A stretch of 16,926 nucleotides of DNA from Synechococcaceae bacterium Bin_79_3 (lineage in GTDB: Bacteria > Cyanobacteriota > Cyanobacteriia > PCC-6307 > Cyanobiaceae), in NCBI GenBank assembly GCA_009914645.1, contig VFLB01000278.1, positions 1 through 16,926 on the forward strand, given 5' to 3'. Below, piece by piece: positions 8,293 to 15,695 of the stretch; the stretch's first letter is position 1; each line of letters opens with the position of its first letter. The notes beneath the pieces were generated by a model. It did no database searches. It saw only the letters and a list, made by a program, of their open reading frames with translations, and was not told where the DNA came from. A program made the translations under genes and the position numbers.

Positions 8293-9732
8293 TCAAGCGG
8301 CCGCGGCTAGGGGTTGATTATTGCTTTGGTTGTGTAAATAATCCCAGATATTATTAACATCACCTGCTCCCATTACCAGCACTAAATCGCCGGGCTGGCT
8401 TTCGGTATGTAATGCATTTGCAAGTTCATCTAGGCAGCTGTAAGCATTTGCCATTACCCCTCGATGTTGTATCGCTTGAGCTAGAGCCTCGCTGTTGATG
8501 CCGGAAATAGGTGATTCACCAGCGCTGTAGAGCGGTGCAAGCAAGATCTTTTGGGCCGGGCATAGGGCCTGCGCGAAGCGTTCTAAAAATTCCGCTGTGC
8601 GGCTGTAGCGATGGGGTTGAAATACCGCTACAACTCGCTTTGGCACCCAAGGCAGGGTGCTGCGGCCTGAATTCACCATCAGTTGGGCCATGCTGAGGGT
8701 GGCAGATACTTCGCTGGGGTGATGGGCATAGTCGTCTACTACCAAACGGCCCTGCCATTCACCCCGCAGATCAAAGCGCCGCCCAGGCGGCACCAAGCTG
8801 CCAAGGGCTTTTTGTAATTCACTAAAAGGCGCCCCCACAAGGCGGCAGGCGGCAATTGCTGCAAGAGCATTGCTGAGGTTGTGCAGGCCGGCTAAAGGCA
8901 AAACAAGCTCACCTATTAACTTTCCGTTTTCGATGTAATCTGCACGGCTGCCATCGCCTTCCAAACTGATTGGAACGGCTCGAAAGTTTGCATTATTACC
9001 TTCTTCTAAACTCCACCAATGTTTCGCCTTAATGTGTTCTTTAAGCACTGGGCAATCAGCGTTAGCAAGTAATTCGGTGCAATTGCCGGCAAAACGCCCC
9101 ATCGTTTCAACCAAGGCTTCAAGGTTTGGATAAAAATCTGTGTGATCTAGTTCCAGGTTGGTAATTAAGCCCAATGCGGGTCGAAATTGCACCAATGAAC
9201 CATCAGATTCATCGGCCTCTGCCACCAGCAGATCACTGCTGCCAGTGCGGGCATTGCTGCCAAAGGCTGGCACCACTCCACCGATAATTGCTGTGGGATC
9301 CATTCCAACAGCGCCTAGCAAACTTGCAATCAAGCTGCTGGTGGTTGTTTTGCCATGGCTGCCTGCCACAGCAATGCTGCGTTGAGCGCTGATCATCCAG
9401 CTCAATAAAGCGGCGCGGTGGCAAATCTCTAAACCGGCTGACTTTGCTGCGATCAACTCGGGGTTGTGGCTTGGAATCGCGCTGCTTATCACCACCAATG
9501 GAGAGGAGGACACTCCACTGCGAATGGCATCCACCGTGGCTTTGTTCTGATCTTTGAAAATTCTGACGCCTCGCTGGCGCAGCCCTTGAGATAGATCCGA
9601 TTGGCGTGGATCCGATCCGCTTACAGCGTAGCCACGGTCCGCCAGGATCCCTGCGAGGGCGGACATACCAATGCCACCCACACCAATGAAGTGCACAGGG
9701 CGCTCAGGGGGCAGGGAAAGGGGGCGGCTCAA
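8293..9732 (-). CDS. murC: UDP-N-acetylmuramate--L-alanine ligase MurC
   Basis: MurC adds the first amino acid, L-Ala, to UDP-MurNAc using ATP. The product (479 residues) has all three Mur-ligase domains. The N-terminal Rossmann loop is HFIGVGGIGMSALAGILA (14-31), the ATP loop AGSHGKTTT (123-131), then EADESDGS (172-179) and NLELDHTDFYP (192-202). The C-terminal part has DDYAHHPSE, FQPHRYSRT and MGAGDVNNIW. The start is TTG at 9732. An in-frame TAA at 9739-9741 rules out more, and the other option is GTG at 9696, just before the Rossmann strand. It heads murC-murB-ybaB and is divergent from gap2. Confidence 0.95.
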   Translation of the reverse strand: MSRPLSLPPERPVHFIGVGGIGMSALAGILADRGYAVSGSDPRQSDLSQGLRQRGVRIFKDQNKATVDAIRSGVSSSPLVVISSAIPSHNPELIAAKSAGLEICHRAALLSWMISAQRSIAVAGSHGKTTTSSLIASLLGAVGMDPTAIIGGVVPAFGSNARTGSSDLLVAEADESDGSLVQFRPALGLITNLELDHTDFYPNLEALVETMGRFAGNCTELLANADCPVLKEHIKAKHWWSLEEGNNANFRAVPISLEGDGSRADYIENGKLIGELVLPLAGLHNLSNALAAIAACRLVGAPFSELQKALGSLVPPGRRFDLRGEWQGRLVVDDYAHHPSEVSATLSMAQLMVNSGRSTLPWVPKRVVAVFQPHRYSRTAEFLERFAQALCPAQKILLAPLYSAGESPISGINSEALAQAIQHRGVMANAYSCLDELANALHTESQPGDLVLVMGAGDVNNIWDYLHNQSNNQPLAAAA

Positions 9733-9742
9733 AAGTGCTTAA

Positions 9743-9758
9743 AAGTTCATCAGAACTT
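9743..9758. promoter_or_regulatory. 16-base perfect dyad between murC and gap2
   Basis: AAGTTC, ATCA, GAACTT is a perfect inverted repeat with six-base arms. It lies 11 bases upstream of the murC TTG and about 107 bases upstream of gap2. It could be an operator for murC or a small hairpin in its leader. I know of no named cyanobacterial regulator with exactly this site; it does not match the NtcA pattern GTA-N8-TAC. Confidence 0.3.
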
Positions 9759-9813
9759 AAACCCTTCTGAAAGAACTGTCTTGTGAATTAAGCAAAAACC
9801 ACGTAGATGTCTG

Positions 9814-9819
9814 TATGAT
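9814..9819 (+). promoter_or_regulatory. Probable -10 element of the gap2 promoter
   Basis: TATGAT matches five of six bases of TATAAT and lies 45 bases before the gap2 ATG, giving a leader of about 40 bases. No good -35 is found at 17 bases; TTAAGC (9788-9793) is 20 bases away. This is the best -10 in the 132-base murC/gap2 gap. Confidence 0.4.
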
Positions 9820-9864
9820 TCGCAGCCAAATTCCCTTTTCTACTGGGATTCTCTCTGAGCTGCT

Positions 9865-10887
9865 ATGACCCTTCGTGTTGCCATTAACGGATTCGGCCGT
9901 ATCGGGCGCAATTTCATGCGTTGCTGGCTGAGCCGCGGTGCCAACACCGGTATCGAAGTGGTGGGCCTAAACGACACTTCAGATCCCAGAACAAACGCGC
10001 ATTTGCTCACCTACGACTCAATGCTGGGCAAGATTCGCGATACAGAAGTGGGCTATACAGACGACACGATTACGGTGAATGGTCGGCCGATCAAATGCTT
10101 CTCCGATCGCAATCCCCTCAACCTGCCTTGGAAGGAATGGGGCGTTGATTTAGTTATTGAAGCCACCGGCGTATTTGTAGATAAGGCAGGCGCTGGTAAG
10201 CACATTCAAGCCGGTGCAAAAAAAGTATTGATCACTGCTCCCGGTAAAGGAGAAGGGGTGGGCACGTTTGTTGTGGGAGTTAATGCCGATCAATATCGCC
10301 ACAGCGAATTCGACATCATCAGCAATGCCAGCTGTACCACTAATTGCATGGCACCCCTAGTGAAGGTGCTCGATCAAACCTTCGGCATCGTGAAGGGCAC
10401 CATGACCACCACCCACAGCTACACGGGCGACCAGCGCATTCTCGACGCCTCCCACCGCGACCTGCGTCGGGCTAGAGCTGCTGCTATCAACATCGTTCCC
10501 ACCTCCACAGGAGCTGCCAGCGCTGTTGCTTTGGTGTATCCGCCCATGAAAGGCAAGTTGAGTGGTATTGCGATGCGGGTTCCAACCCCCAACGTTTCTG
10601 TGGTGGATATGGTGCTTGAAGTGGCTCGTTCTACTAGTAGAGACGAAGTAAATGCAGCGCTGAAAGCAGCCTCAGAAGGTTCCATGAAAGGGATTATTAA
10701 ATATTCCGATCTGCCCCTTGTTTCTTCCGATCATGCCGGTACGGATGAATCCACAATTGTTGATTCCGAACTCACCTTGGTGATGGGCGACAACATGGTG
10801 AAAGTAATTTCCTGGTACGACAATGAGTGGGGCTACAGCCAGCGCGTGGTGGACCTTGCCGAAGTAGTGGCACGCAACTGGGTTTAG
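9865..10887 (+). CDS. gap2: Glyceraldehyde-3-phosphate dehydrogenase Gap2 (Calvin-cycle, NADP-using type)
   Basis: Gap2 reduces 1,3-bisphosphoglycerate in the Calvin cycle and can also work in gluconeogenesis. The 340-residue product has the Rossmann loop [10 protein letters not shown] (8-17), the catalytic SNASCTTN (153-160, Cys157) with His184 in THSYTGDQ, and the S-loop [24 protein letters not shown] after the second strand, instead of the strictly NAD-binding Asp pattern, and the RRARAAA S-loop are shared with cyanobacterial Gap2 and plastid GapA/B. I therefore call Gap2 rather than the glycolytic Gap1. It stands alone, with its own promoter region and a strong terminator 35 bases after its stop. 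Confidence 0.95.
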   Translation: MTLRVAINGFGRIGRNFMRCWLSRGANTGIEVVGLNDTSDPRTNAHLLTYDSMLGKIRDTEVGYTDDTITVNGRPIKCFSDRNPLNLPWKEWGVDLVIEATGVFVDKAGAGKHIQAGAKKVLITAPGKGEGVGTFVVGVNADQYRHSEFDIISNASCTTNCMAPLVKVLDQTFGIVKGTMTTTHSYTGDQRILDASHRDLRRARAAAINIVPTSTGAASAVALVYPPMKGKLSGIAMRVPTPNVSVVDMVLEVARSTSRDEVNAALKAASEGSMKGIIKYSDLPLVSSDHAGTDESTIVDSELTLVMGDNMVKVISWYDNEWGYSQRVVDLAEVVARNWV

Positions 10888-10899
10888 ATCTGAAAATAT

Positions 10900-11874
10900 T
10901 TAGAGCCCTGTAAAATGTTTATAACCCTTGCCTATTGGCAGGGGTTTTTTATTATTTGCCCAACAGGGGGGGCCAGGATCTTCTCCTAACCAACCGATGC
11001 ATTGAGCTCCCGGCAGTTGCTCTACGAATTTTTCAGCCCAACTTGCCTCAAGGGCTAAAACCAATTCGAAATCCTCGCCACCATCAAGGCAGCTATTAAG
11101 GCAACAGCCTTCAGTGAGCGCAAAAGGCTCATCAAGCAGGGGCTGATGGCCGCAGGCGTTGCCAAGGAGCTCCAAGCTGCGGCGTAAGCCGTCGCTGCTG
11201 TCTGTGCCGGCTACGCGCCAGGGCACAGCCTCTGGGCGGCTGCGGTGGAGAGCTGCTACCGCATCAAAACGAGGTACTGGAAACTGATGCGCTTTGATCG
11301 CCGCTTTTCGCAGGGGCTCATTTAATTGCTGCAAGCTGATATCCCTTGGGTTTTGCAGCAGGCGCAGGCCCAAATTGCTTAGCCCATGGGCACCTGAAAC
11401 CACCAGACGATCGCCTGGTTGGCCGGATTCACGCCTGATTACCGCATCGGCGGCCACCTTGCCAATGGCAGTGATGGCCAGCATCACCACTGGCGCCCTG
11501 GTGCAATCGCCCCCCAGTAATTCACAGCCGTGGCGTTGCAGTAAAGCTGCCAGCCCCTCGTAAACCTCCTCCAACCAATCGATTGATGTATGCCCTGGAG
11601 CAGCTAATGCAACCGTTACTCCTTCAGCTTCCAGGCAACCCATAGCAGCGAGATCGGAAAGATTGGCGCTGCCCGATCGCCAACCCACACTGAATCCAGG
11701 GGTGGTGCTGCTCGAAAAATGCACACCTTCCACAAGAGCATCGGTGCTAACAACCCGCAATAAATGCTGATCTGGGCTGAGAAGAGCGGCGTCGTCGTTA
11801 AATTGACCTCGCTTAGCGAAACGCCGTAGCCTATTTATTAATTCCGATTCTCCTAAATCTGCTAGATCAGCCAT
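10900..11874 (-). CDS. thiL: Thiamine-monophosphate kinase ThiL
   Basis: ThiL phosphorylates thiamine monophosphate to thiamine diphosphate, the active cofactor. The 324-residue product begins LGESELINRL and has FNDDAALL, VSTDALVEGVHF, SANLSDLAAMG and LLGGDCTRA, the metal- and ATP-binding blocks of this PurM-like family. Later come SGAHGLSNLGL, GTDSSDGL and GGEDFELVLAL. I chose the ATG at 11874, eight bases inside the end of the cyclophilin gene; an upstream extension to 11898 adds residues with no family match. The 3' end contains the terminator hairpin of gap2, encoding the segment around PLPIGKGYK. Its stop is 12 bases from the gap2 stop. Confidence 0.93.
   Translation of the reverse strand: MADLADLGESELINRLRRFAKRGQFNDDAALLSPDQHLLRVVSTDALVEGVHFSSSTTPGFSVGWRSGSANLSDLAAMGCLEAEGVTVALAAPGHTSIDWLEEVYEGLAALLQRHGCELLGGDCTRAPVVMLAITAIGKVAADAVIRRESGQPGDRLVVSGAHGLSNLGLRLLQNPRDISLQQLNEPLRKAAIKAHQFPVPRFDAVAALHRSRPEAVPWRVAGTDSSDGLRRSLELLGNACGHQPLLDEPFALTEGCCLNSCLDGGEDFELVLALEASWAEKFVEQLPGAQCIGWLGEDPGPPCWANNKKPLPIGKGYKHFTGL
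10923..10950 (+). terminator. Intrinsic terminator of gap2, inside the thiL coding region
   Basis: AACCCTTGCC (10923-10932) pairs with GGCAGGGGTT (10937-10946) across a TATT loop, ten base pairs with a single G-U pair, followed by TTTT and more T/A. On the + strand this is a textbook Rho-independent terminator for gap2. On the - strand it is preceded by A's and lacks a T-run after the stem, so it should not stop thiL transcripts. Confidence 0.88.
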
Positions 11875-12943
11875 GGGCTTGCAGATTTTCGGCTCCACTT
11901 AATAGGGTAATTGTTTCAATTTTGTCGTCTACACCTAGCTCTTCAAGTACATCAAAACCATCCACTACATAACCAAATACCGCGTAGCGACCATCTACCA
12001 AATTCAAGCCAGCAGGGGTGAGTTCTGCTTCGTAAAGAAAGAAGAAAAATTGTGAAGAACCATCACCGAGGGCTTCATCTGAATGGGCCCAGCCAAGGGT
12101 ACCGAGGGTGGCAAAAGGTAATACGGGAGTGGTTTTAAACAGGCCAAGATCTTCAAAAGTTTTGTTGTATTGAGGTATTTTCTCGCCTGGTACCATGATT
12201 TCTAGCGGCACCTGCCGTTCGGTTTTGCTGTTTTGGGCTACGTAGCCGCTGGCGGGTCCTACAGGATCACCTGTTTGCAAAACATAAAAATCTTCGGCCC
12301 GATTGAAAGGCAAGCCGTTATAGAAACCGCGTTGCACTAAATCAATAAAAGCGCCTGCAGTTAGCGGCGCGTTGTAGCCATCCACCACTGCGGTGAGGTT
12401 GCCCTTATTGGTGCGAATTTCAACGCTGGCACGCCCCAGCAACCGCGGCAGCTCATTGAACTCTTCTGGGATGGCGTAGGGGAAGTTCGTGATGGCGAGG
12501 GCTTCTAACTGGCCAATGCTGTTGAGCACTTGCCGCCTTTGATCAAGGAATGCATCGCGATCCTGGCTTTCGCCGAGGCTGCCGAGTTTGATCAGTTCCT
12601 GTTGCAAAACAGCTATTTGTTGTTTTGCCGTGGCTTGTTGTTCCGTAGGAAGGTCGTTAACAATTCGATCTTGTTTTTGGTCTAGCAGCTTTATGGAGCG
12701 TTTGCAGGCCTGTTGGATGCTGCTCCAGCGGCGGGCCCTTAGATCGTTGCTAGTGCCTTCAAGGCGATGTTGTAATTCCTGAAGATCCGCCTGCTGCACC
12801 GGCAGTGAATCCCTAAGAATCGCTGCAGGATCGGTGATTGCATTACCCGGTGGCAGGGCGGCGAAGGCTGCTGTTGGAGTTAAAAAGTTCAATGTGCAGG
12901 CCATTAGCAAGGCCAACAGCATCGAAATAAGGGTGCTGGGCAT
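11867..12943 (-). CDS. Exported cyclophilin-type peptidyl-prolyl isomerase, CYP38/TLP40-like
   Basis: The 358-residue product starts with a signal peptide: a hydrophobic stretch [16 protein letters not shown], then TPTAAFA as a likely cleavage site. A helical region of about 130 residues follows, with [18 protein letters not shown] and [16 protein letters not shown]. The C-terminal cyclophilin domain includes [46 protein letters not shown] and '[19 protein letters not shown]'. A helical bundle joined to a degenerate cyclophilin is the layout of plant CYP38/TLP40 and its cyanobacterial relatives, lumenal factors for photosystem II assembly. I infer thylakoid lumen or periplasm. The ATG at 12943 is chosen because it starts the signal peptide; a longer frame to 13219 runs antisense through efp. 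Confidence 0.85.
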   Translation of the reverse strand: MPSTLISMLLALLMACTLNFLTPTAAFAALPPGNAITDPAAILRDSLPVQQADLQELQHRLEGTSNDLRARRWSSIQQACKRSIKLLDQKQDRIVNDLPTEQQATAKQQIAVLQQELIKLGSLGESQDRDAFLDQRRQVLNSIGQLEALAITNFPYAIPEEFNELPRLLGRASVEIRTNKGNLTAVVDGYNAPLTAGAFIDLVQRGFYNGLPFNRAEDFYVLQTGDPVGPASGYVAQNSKTERQVPLEIMVPGEKIPQYNKTFEDLGLFKTTPVLPFATLGTLGWAHSDEALGDGSSQFFFFLYEAELTPAGLNLVDGRYAVFGYVVDGFDVLEELGVDDKIETITLLSGAENLQAHG

Positions 12944-12972
12944 GGCTGCTGCTTCAGTAGCGCAGACCACCG

Positions 12973-12978
12973 TACAAT
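12973..12978 (+). promoter_or_regulatory. Possible -10 element for efp-accB
   Basis: TACAAT matches five of six bases of TATAAT and lies 23 bases before the efp ATG, within a divergent gap of only 58 bases shared with the cyclophilin gene. No clear -35 is visible at 16-18 bases. Confidence 0.35.
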
Positions 12979-13001
12979 CCGCCTTAATCCTTTCTGCCGG
13001 A

Positions 13002-13562
13002 ATGATCTCTAGCAACGACTTCCGCACCGGCACAACAATCGAACTGGATGGGCAGGTATGGCGTGTGGTGGAGTTTCTCCACGTCAAACCGGGCAAGGGT
13101 TCTGCCTTTGTGCGTACCAAACTGAAATCAGCCCAAAGCGGCAGTGTGGTGGATAAAACCTTTAGGGCGGGCGAAATGGTGGCATCCGCTTTGCTTGAGA
13201 AATCCACCCTGCAGCACACCTACATGGAGGCTGAAGAATTTGTGTTTATGGATATGTCTAGTTTTGAGGAAACTCGTCTAACCGCTAAGCAAATAGGTGA
13301 TGGCAAGAAATACCTGAAGGAGGGTATGGAGGTGAGCGTGGTGGCTTGGAATGGCAAGCCAATCGAAGTGGAGCTGCCAAATTCAGTGGTTTTGGAAGTT
13401 ACCCAGACAGACCCTGGCGTGAAGGGCGACACGGCAACCGGCGGCACAAAACCCGCAATTGTGGAAACCGGTGCCCAAGTGATGGTGCCCCTATTCATCA
13501 CTATTGGTGAAAAAATCAAAATTGACACTCGCTCCGATACTTATCTGGGTAGGGAGTCCTGA
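13002..13562 (+). CDS. efp: Translation elongation factor P
   Basis: EF-P binds between the ribosomal P and E sites and rescues ribosomes stalled on polyproline. The 186-residue product begins [16 protein letters not shown] and has [14 protein letters not shown], with Lys32 at the loop tip where the post-translational modification usually sits. The two OB domains follow, and the end matches the family's '[18 protein letters not shown]'. I chose the ATG at 13002 as the exact family start; the frame continues upstream to 12834 but that part overlaps the cyclophilin gene. It is 5 to 11 bases upstream of accB, depending on the accB start, a pairing common in cyanobacteria. Confidence 0.96.
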   Translation: MISSNDFRTGTTIELDGQVWRVVEFLHVKPGKGSAFVRTKLKSAQSGSVVDKTFRAGEMVASALLEKSTLQHTYMEAEEFVFMDMSSFEETRLTAKQIGDGKKYLKEGMEVSVVAWNGKPIEVELPNSVVLEVTQTDPGVKGDTATGGTKPAIVETGAQVMVPLFITIGEKIKIDTRSDTYLGRES

Positions 13563-13573
13563 GGGAGATGGAA

Positions 13574-14056
13574 ATGGACCAAAAGGAATTGCGTTCTCTG
13601 CTGGATTTCCTTTCCACCAGCGACATCCAAGAGTTCAAGCTCGAGGGAGATGATTTCCGGCTTGAGGTGCGGCGCAACCTGCCCTCGTTAGCAGCTCCAG
13701 CAGCAGCTGCGCAGATTGCAATGGCTGCGGTTGCCACCCCTGCTATTCCTAGCAATGCAGCCTCAGCTGTAGCTCCCGCAATACCCCCACCAGCCGCGCC
13801 CGCTAGCCGAAACGATCTGGTGGAAGTTAAAGCACCAATGGTGGGCACTTACTACAGCTCTCCGGCGCCAGGGGAAGCCGCTTTTGTGGAAATTGGCAGC
13901 AGAGTAAATGTGGGCCAAACAATATGTATTCTCGAAGCTATGAAATTAATGAATGAACTTGAAGCTGAACAATCCGGAGAAGTAGTAGAGATACTGGTTG
14001 CAAATGGTATGCCAGTTGAATACAATCAAGTGCTGATGCTTTTGCGGCCCTCTTGA
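13574..14056 (+). CDS. accB: Biotin carboxyl carrier protein of acetyl-CoA carboxylase
   Basis: AccB carries biotin between the biotin carboxylase and carboxyltransferase parts of acetyl-CoA carboxylase, the first step of fatty acid synthesis. The 160-residue product has an N-terminal domain (ELRSLLDFLSTSDIQEFKLE). A linker rich in Ala and Pro follows (about 40-80), then the biotinyl domain with VKAPMVGTYYSSPAPGE and ILEAMKLMNELEAE, where the Lys of AMKLM is biotinylated. I prefer the ATG at 13574 because GGAG at 13564-13567 is six bases before it. The ATG at 13568, two residues longer, would have no space for a Shine-Dalgarno site. It follows efp closely, so the two are probably one operon. 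Confidence 0.94.
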   Translation: MDQKELRSLLDFLSTSDIQEFKLEGDDFRLEVRRNLPSLAAPAAAAQIAMAAVATPAIPSNAASAVAPAIPPPAAPASRNDLVEVKAPMVGTYYSSPAPGEAAFVEIGSRVNVGQTICILEAMKLMNELEAEQSGEVVEILVANGMPVEYNQVLMLLRPS

Positions 14057-14095
14057 AGATTTTTGTTAAAGATTTTGGCTGGAGATTTTGTTTGT
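14057..14095. repeat. Three 13-base tandem units starting AGATTTT between accB and pdxA
   Basis: AGATTTT recurs at 14057, 14070 and 14083, an exact 13-base period that fills the convergent gap between the accB and pdxA stops. I see no stable hairpin here, so the usual intrinsic terminator for either gene is not evident. Confidence 0.45.
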
Positions 14096-15112
14096 TTAGC
14101 CCAGTTCTAGGGCAGTATTAATAGCAGCCTCCATACTTTCAGCTCGGGCGATACCTTTTCCGGCAATATTAAAGGCGGTGCCGTGGTCTGGAGAAGTGCG
14201 TAAAAATGGTAATCCAAGGGTGGTATTCACCGCTTGATCAAAAGCTAATAATTTCGTTGGTATCAGGCCTTGATCGTGATAAAGAGCTAAATAGCCATCA
14301 AAAGCATCAATATTTAAATCACTTTTATTTTTGTTATGCCAGGCCTTGCTGGCTCCGATCCAGCAGCTATCTGGCGCTAACGGACCCTCCAGATTTAAGC
14401 CTTTGTTATCTGCGTTGTTGCAGCGCAATTCATTCAGCAGTGGTTTAATCCAATCACGCTCTTCTGAGCCCAATTGGCCCTCTTCGCCAGCATGGGGATT
14501 AAGACCTGCCACCGCTAACTTTGGTGCAGCATTAAAGCGCTCACAAAAACTGTTTAGTTGTGAAATACGCCTGCGTAAAAGTGAGGCATTGAGCGCTTTG
14601 CAAACGCTGCTTAGGGGTATGTGAGTTGTGGCAAGCAAAGTATTAAATCGCCAGCCGTTATGGGGTGAACGGGCTGTAAATAACATTGCCGCATCAGCTA
14701 CGCCGCAAAGTTCGGCTAAGCGTTCTGTTTGGCCCGGGTAGTAGTGACCGGCTGCATGCCAGGTGTGTTTTGCAATGGGGGCTGTGCAGAGGGCTGTGCA
14801 ATTTCCTGAAAGCACCGCATTAGTGGCTGCAGTTAACCAGGCAAAGCTGGCTGCTCCACTGGAGGCTGAGGCTTGCCCTGCTTCTACAGAATGGCTCAGG
14901 GGTATGTGCAGCAATTCCAGTTCTGATGGATTGCATAGGCCTCCAATTCCTGCACCTATTTGTTGTTGATAACTGCTCTCAAGCCAATGCCGGCAGCCCA
15001 CTAAAAGAGGATTAAAGCTTGGTTGAACTAGGCGAATCCGCTGTATGGCTTTGAGCACCACCTCAGCGCCGATTCCAGCGGGATCACCAAGGGCTATTGC
15101 AAGGCGAGGCAA
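14096..15112 (-). CDS. pdxA: 4-hydroxythreonine-4-phosphate dehydrogenase PdxA
   Basis: PdxA oxidises 4-phosphohydroxy-L-threonine in the DXP-dependent route to pyridoxal phosphate. The 338-residue product begins LAIALGDPAGIGAEVVLKA, the family's signature. It has TAPIAKHTWHAAGHYYPGQTE, NPHAGE, GPLAPDSCW, YHDQGLIPTKLL and LGLPFLRTSPDHGTAFNIAG. The metal-binding His residues in NPHAGE and YHDQG are present. The substrate-binding GHTE of many PdxA proteins reads GQTE here. The start is TTG at 15112; an in-frame TAA at 15134-15136 leaves no ATG or GTG upstream. It overlaps the upstream unknown gene by 19 bases, so coupled translation is likely. Confidence 0.93.
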   Translation of the reverse strand: MPRLAIALGDPAGIGAEVVLKAIQRIRLVQPSFNPLLVGCRHWLESSYQQQIGAGIGGLCNPSELELLHIPLSHSVEAGQASASSGAASFAWLTAATNAVLSGNCTALCTAPIAKHTWHAAGHYYPGQTERLAELCGVADAAMLFTARSPHNGWRFNTLLATTHIPLSSVCKALNASLLRRRISQLNSFCERFNAAPKLAVAGLNPHAGEEGQLGSEERDWIKPLLNELRCNNADNKGLNLEGPLAPDSCWIGASKAWHNKNKSDLNIDAFDGYLALYHDQGLIPTKLLAFDQAVNTTLGLPFLRTSPDHGTAFNIAGKGIARAESMEAAINTALELG

Positions 15113-15435
15113 TCCAGTTCCACTCCAGGATGATTATTAAACAACTGAATCAAAATGTCGAAAACATCGCGGCAGGGGTTTTGTTTGCTAGTTGCTATGG
15201 CTTCGTTGCACACCACACATTGCAATTCAGCCAAACCAGCGTCATTTTTAGTTTGGTCCAGTTGCACCACCACTCGATCCCGAATCCGCTGCACAGGTGC
15301 AGCATCAATCAAACTAGTGGATGCACCCTTGGCACTCCTCACCTTGAAACCACTTAATTCAAGAGCTTCGGTGGCGCAGAGTAGTAAAGAGATTTCTGGC
15401 TGGGTTGCTCTGCTAAAGCATTCGTATCTGGCCAT
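15094..15435 (-). CDS. Unknown 113-residue cytoplasmic protein upstream of pdxA
   Basis: I do not recognise this family. The product starts at ATG 15435, has no signal peptide or membrane segment, and looks like a folded alpha/beta domain: a helix (QPEISLLLCATEALELSGF), a basic strand (KVRSAKGAS), IRDRVVVQLDQT, then LAELQCVVCNEAI and a helical end (DVFDILIQLFNNHPGVELD). Four Cys are scattered and do not form a zinc pattern. Codon use resembles that of the neighbours and the gene overlaps pdxA by 19 bases, which supports a real, co-expressed gene. A similarly placed conserved hypothetical near pdxA is what I recall from Prochlorococcus, but I cannot verify it here. Confidence 0.75.
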   Translation of the reverse strand: MARYECFSRATQPEISLLLCATEALELSGFKVRSAKGASTSLIDAAPVQRIRDRVVVQLDQTKNDAGLAELQCVVCNEAIATSKQNPCRDVFDILIQLFNNHPGVELDCLALQ

Positions 15436-15542
15436 AAATTGCTAAATCGCCCCTTTTGTTTATCCTCTGATTCCCCCGTTAAGAACACCATAAGCAACCC
15501 ATTCTTGCTGTTGTTTTCAGCACATTTCCCAGTCCGCCCGTC

Positions 15543-15695
15543 ATGCTTCGTTTACTGCTTCTAGTTGGGTTTCTACTGGGTTTTGGCATCGGTTTGCAGC
15601 GAGGCTGGCTGGTGATCCGCTGGGACCGCGTAGGGCAAGATTTGCAGCAACAAATCAATCCGGTTAGCCCAAGAGCGAAAACCCCTCCTCTTTAA
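15543..15695 (+). CDS. 50-residue single-pass membrane protein
   Basis: A start ATG at 15543 opens a 50-codon frame ending TAA at 15693-15695. It encodes MLRLLLLVGFLLGFGIGL, a clear membrane segment with a Gly-rich end. An amphipathic stretch (QRGWLVIRWDRVGQDLQQQ) and a short basic, Pro-rich tail follow. The order of membrane anchor and Trp/Arg-rich juxtamembrane helix suggests a real small membrane protein rather than chance. It fills the otherwise unexplained gap between two minus-strand genes, and its last 32 bases overlap the 3' end of the SDR gene on the opposite strand. No Shine-Dalgarno site is seen. The function is unknown. Confidence 0.65.
   Translation: MLRLLLLVGFLLGFGIGLQRGWLVIRWDRVGQDLQQQINPVSPRAKTPPL

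Noticed and set aside
7826..8317. 163-residue plus-strand frame opposite murB
   Set aside because: Shadow frame of murB with low-complexity Ser/Pro/Ala content and no start signal.
12834..13001. N-terminal extension of efp
   Set aside because: EF-P proteins begin exactly as at the ATG 13002; the extension overlaps the divergent cyclophilin gene and its promoter.
11867..13219. A 450-residue reading frame for the cyclophilin starting at 13219
   Set aside because: The extra 92 residues are antisense to efp and have no signal peptide at their start; the ATG at 12943 begins a clear signal peptide.
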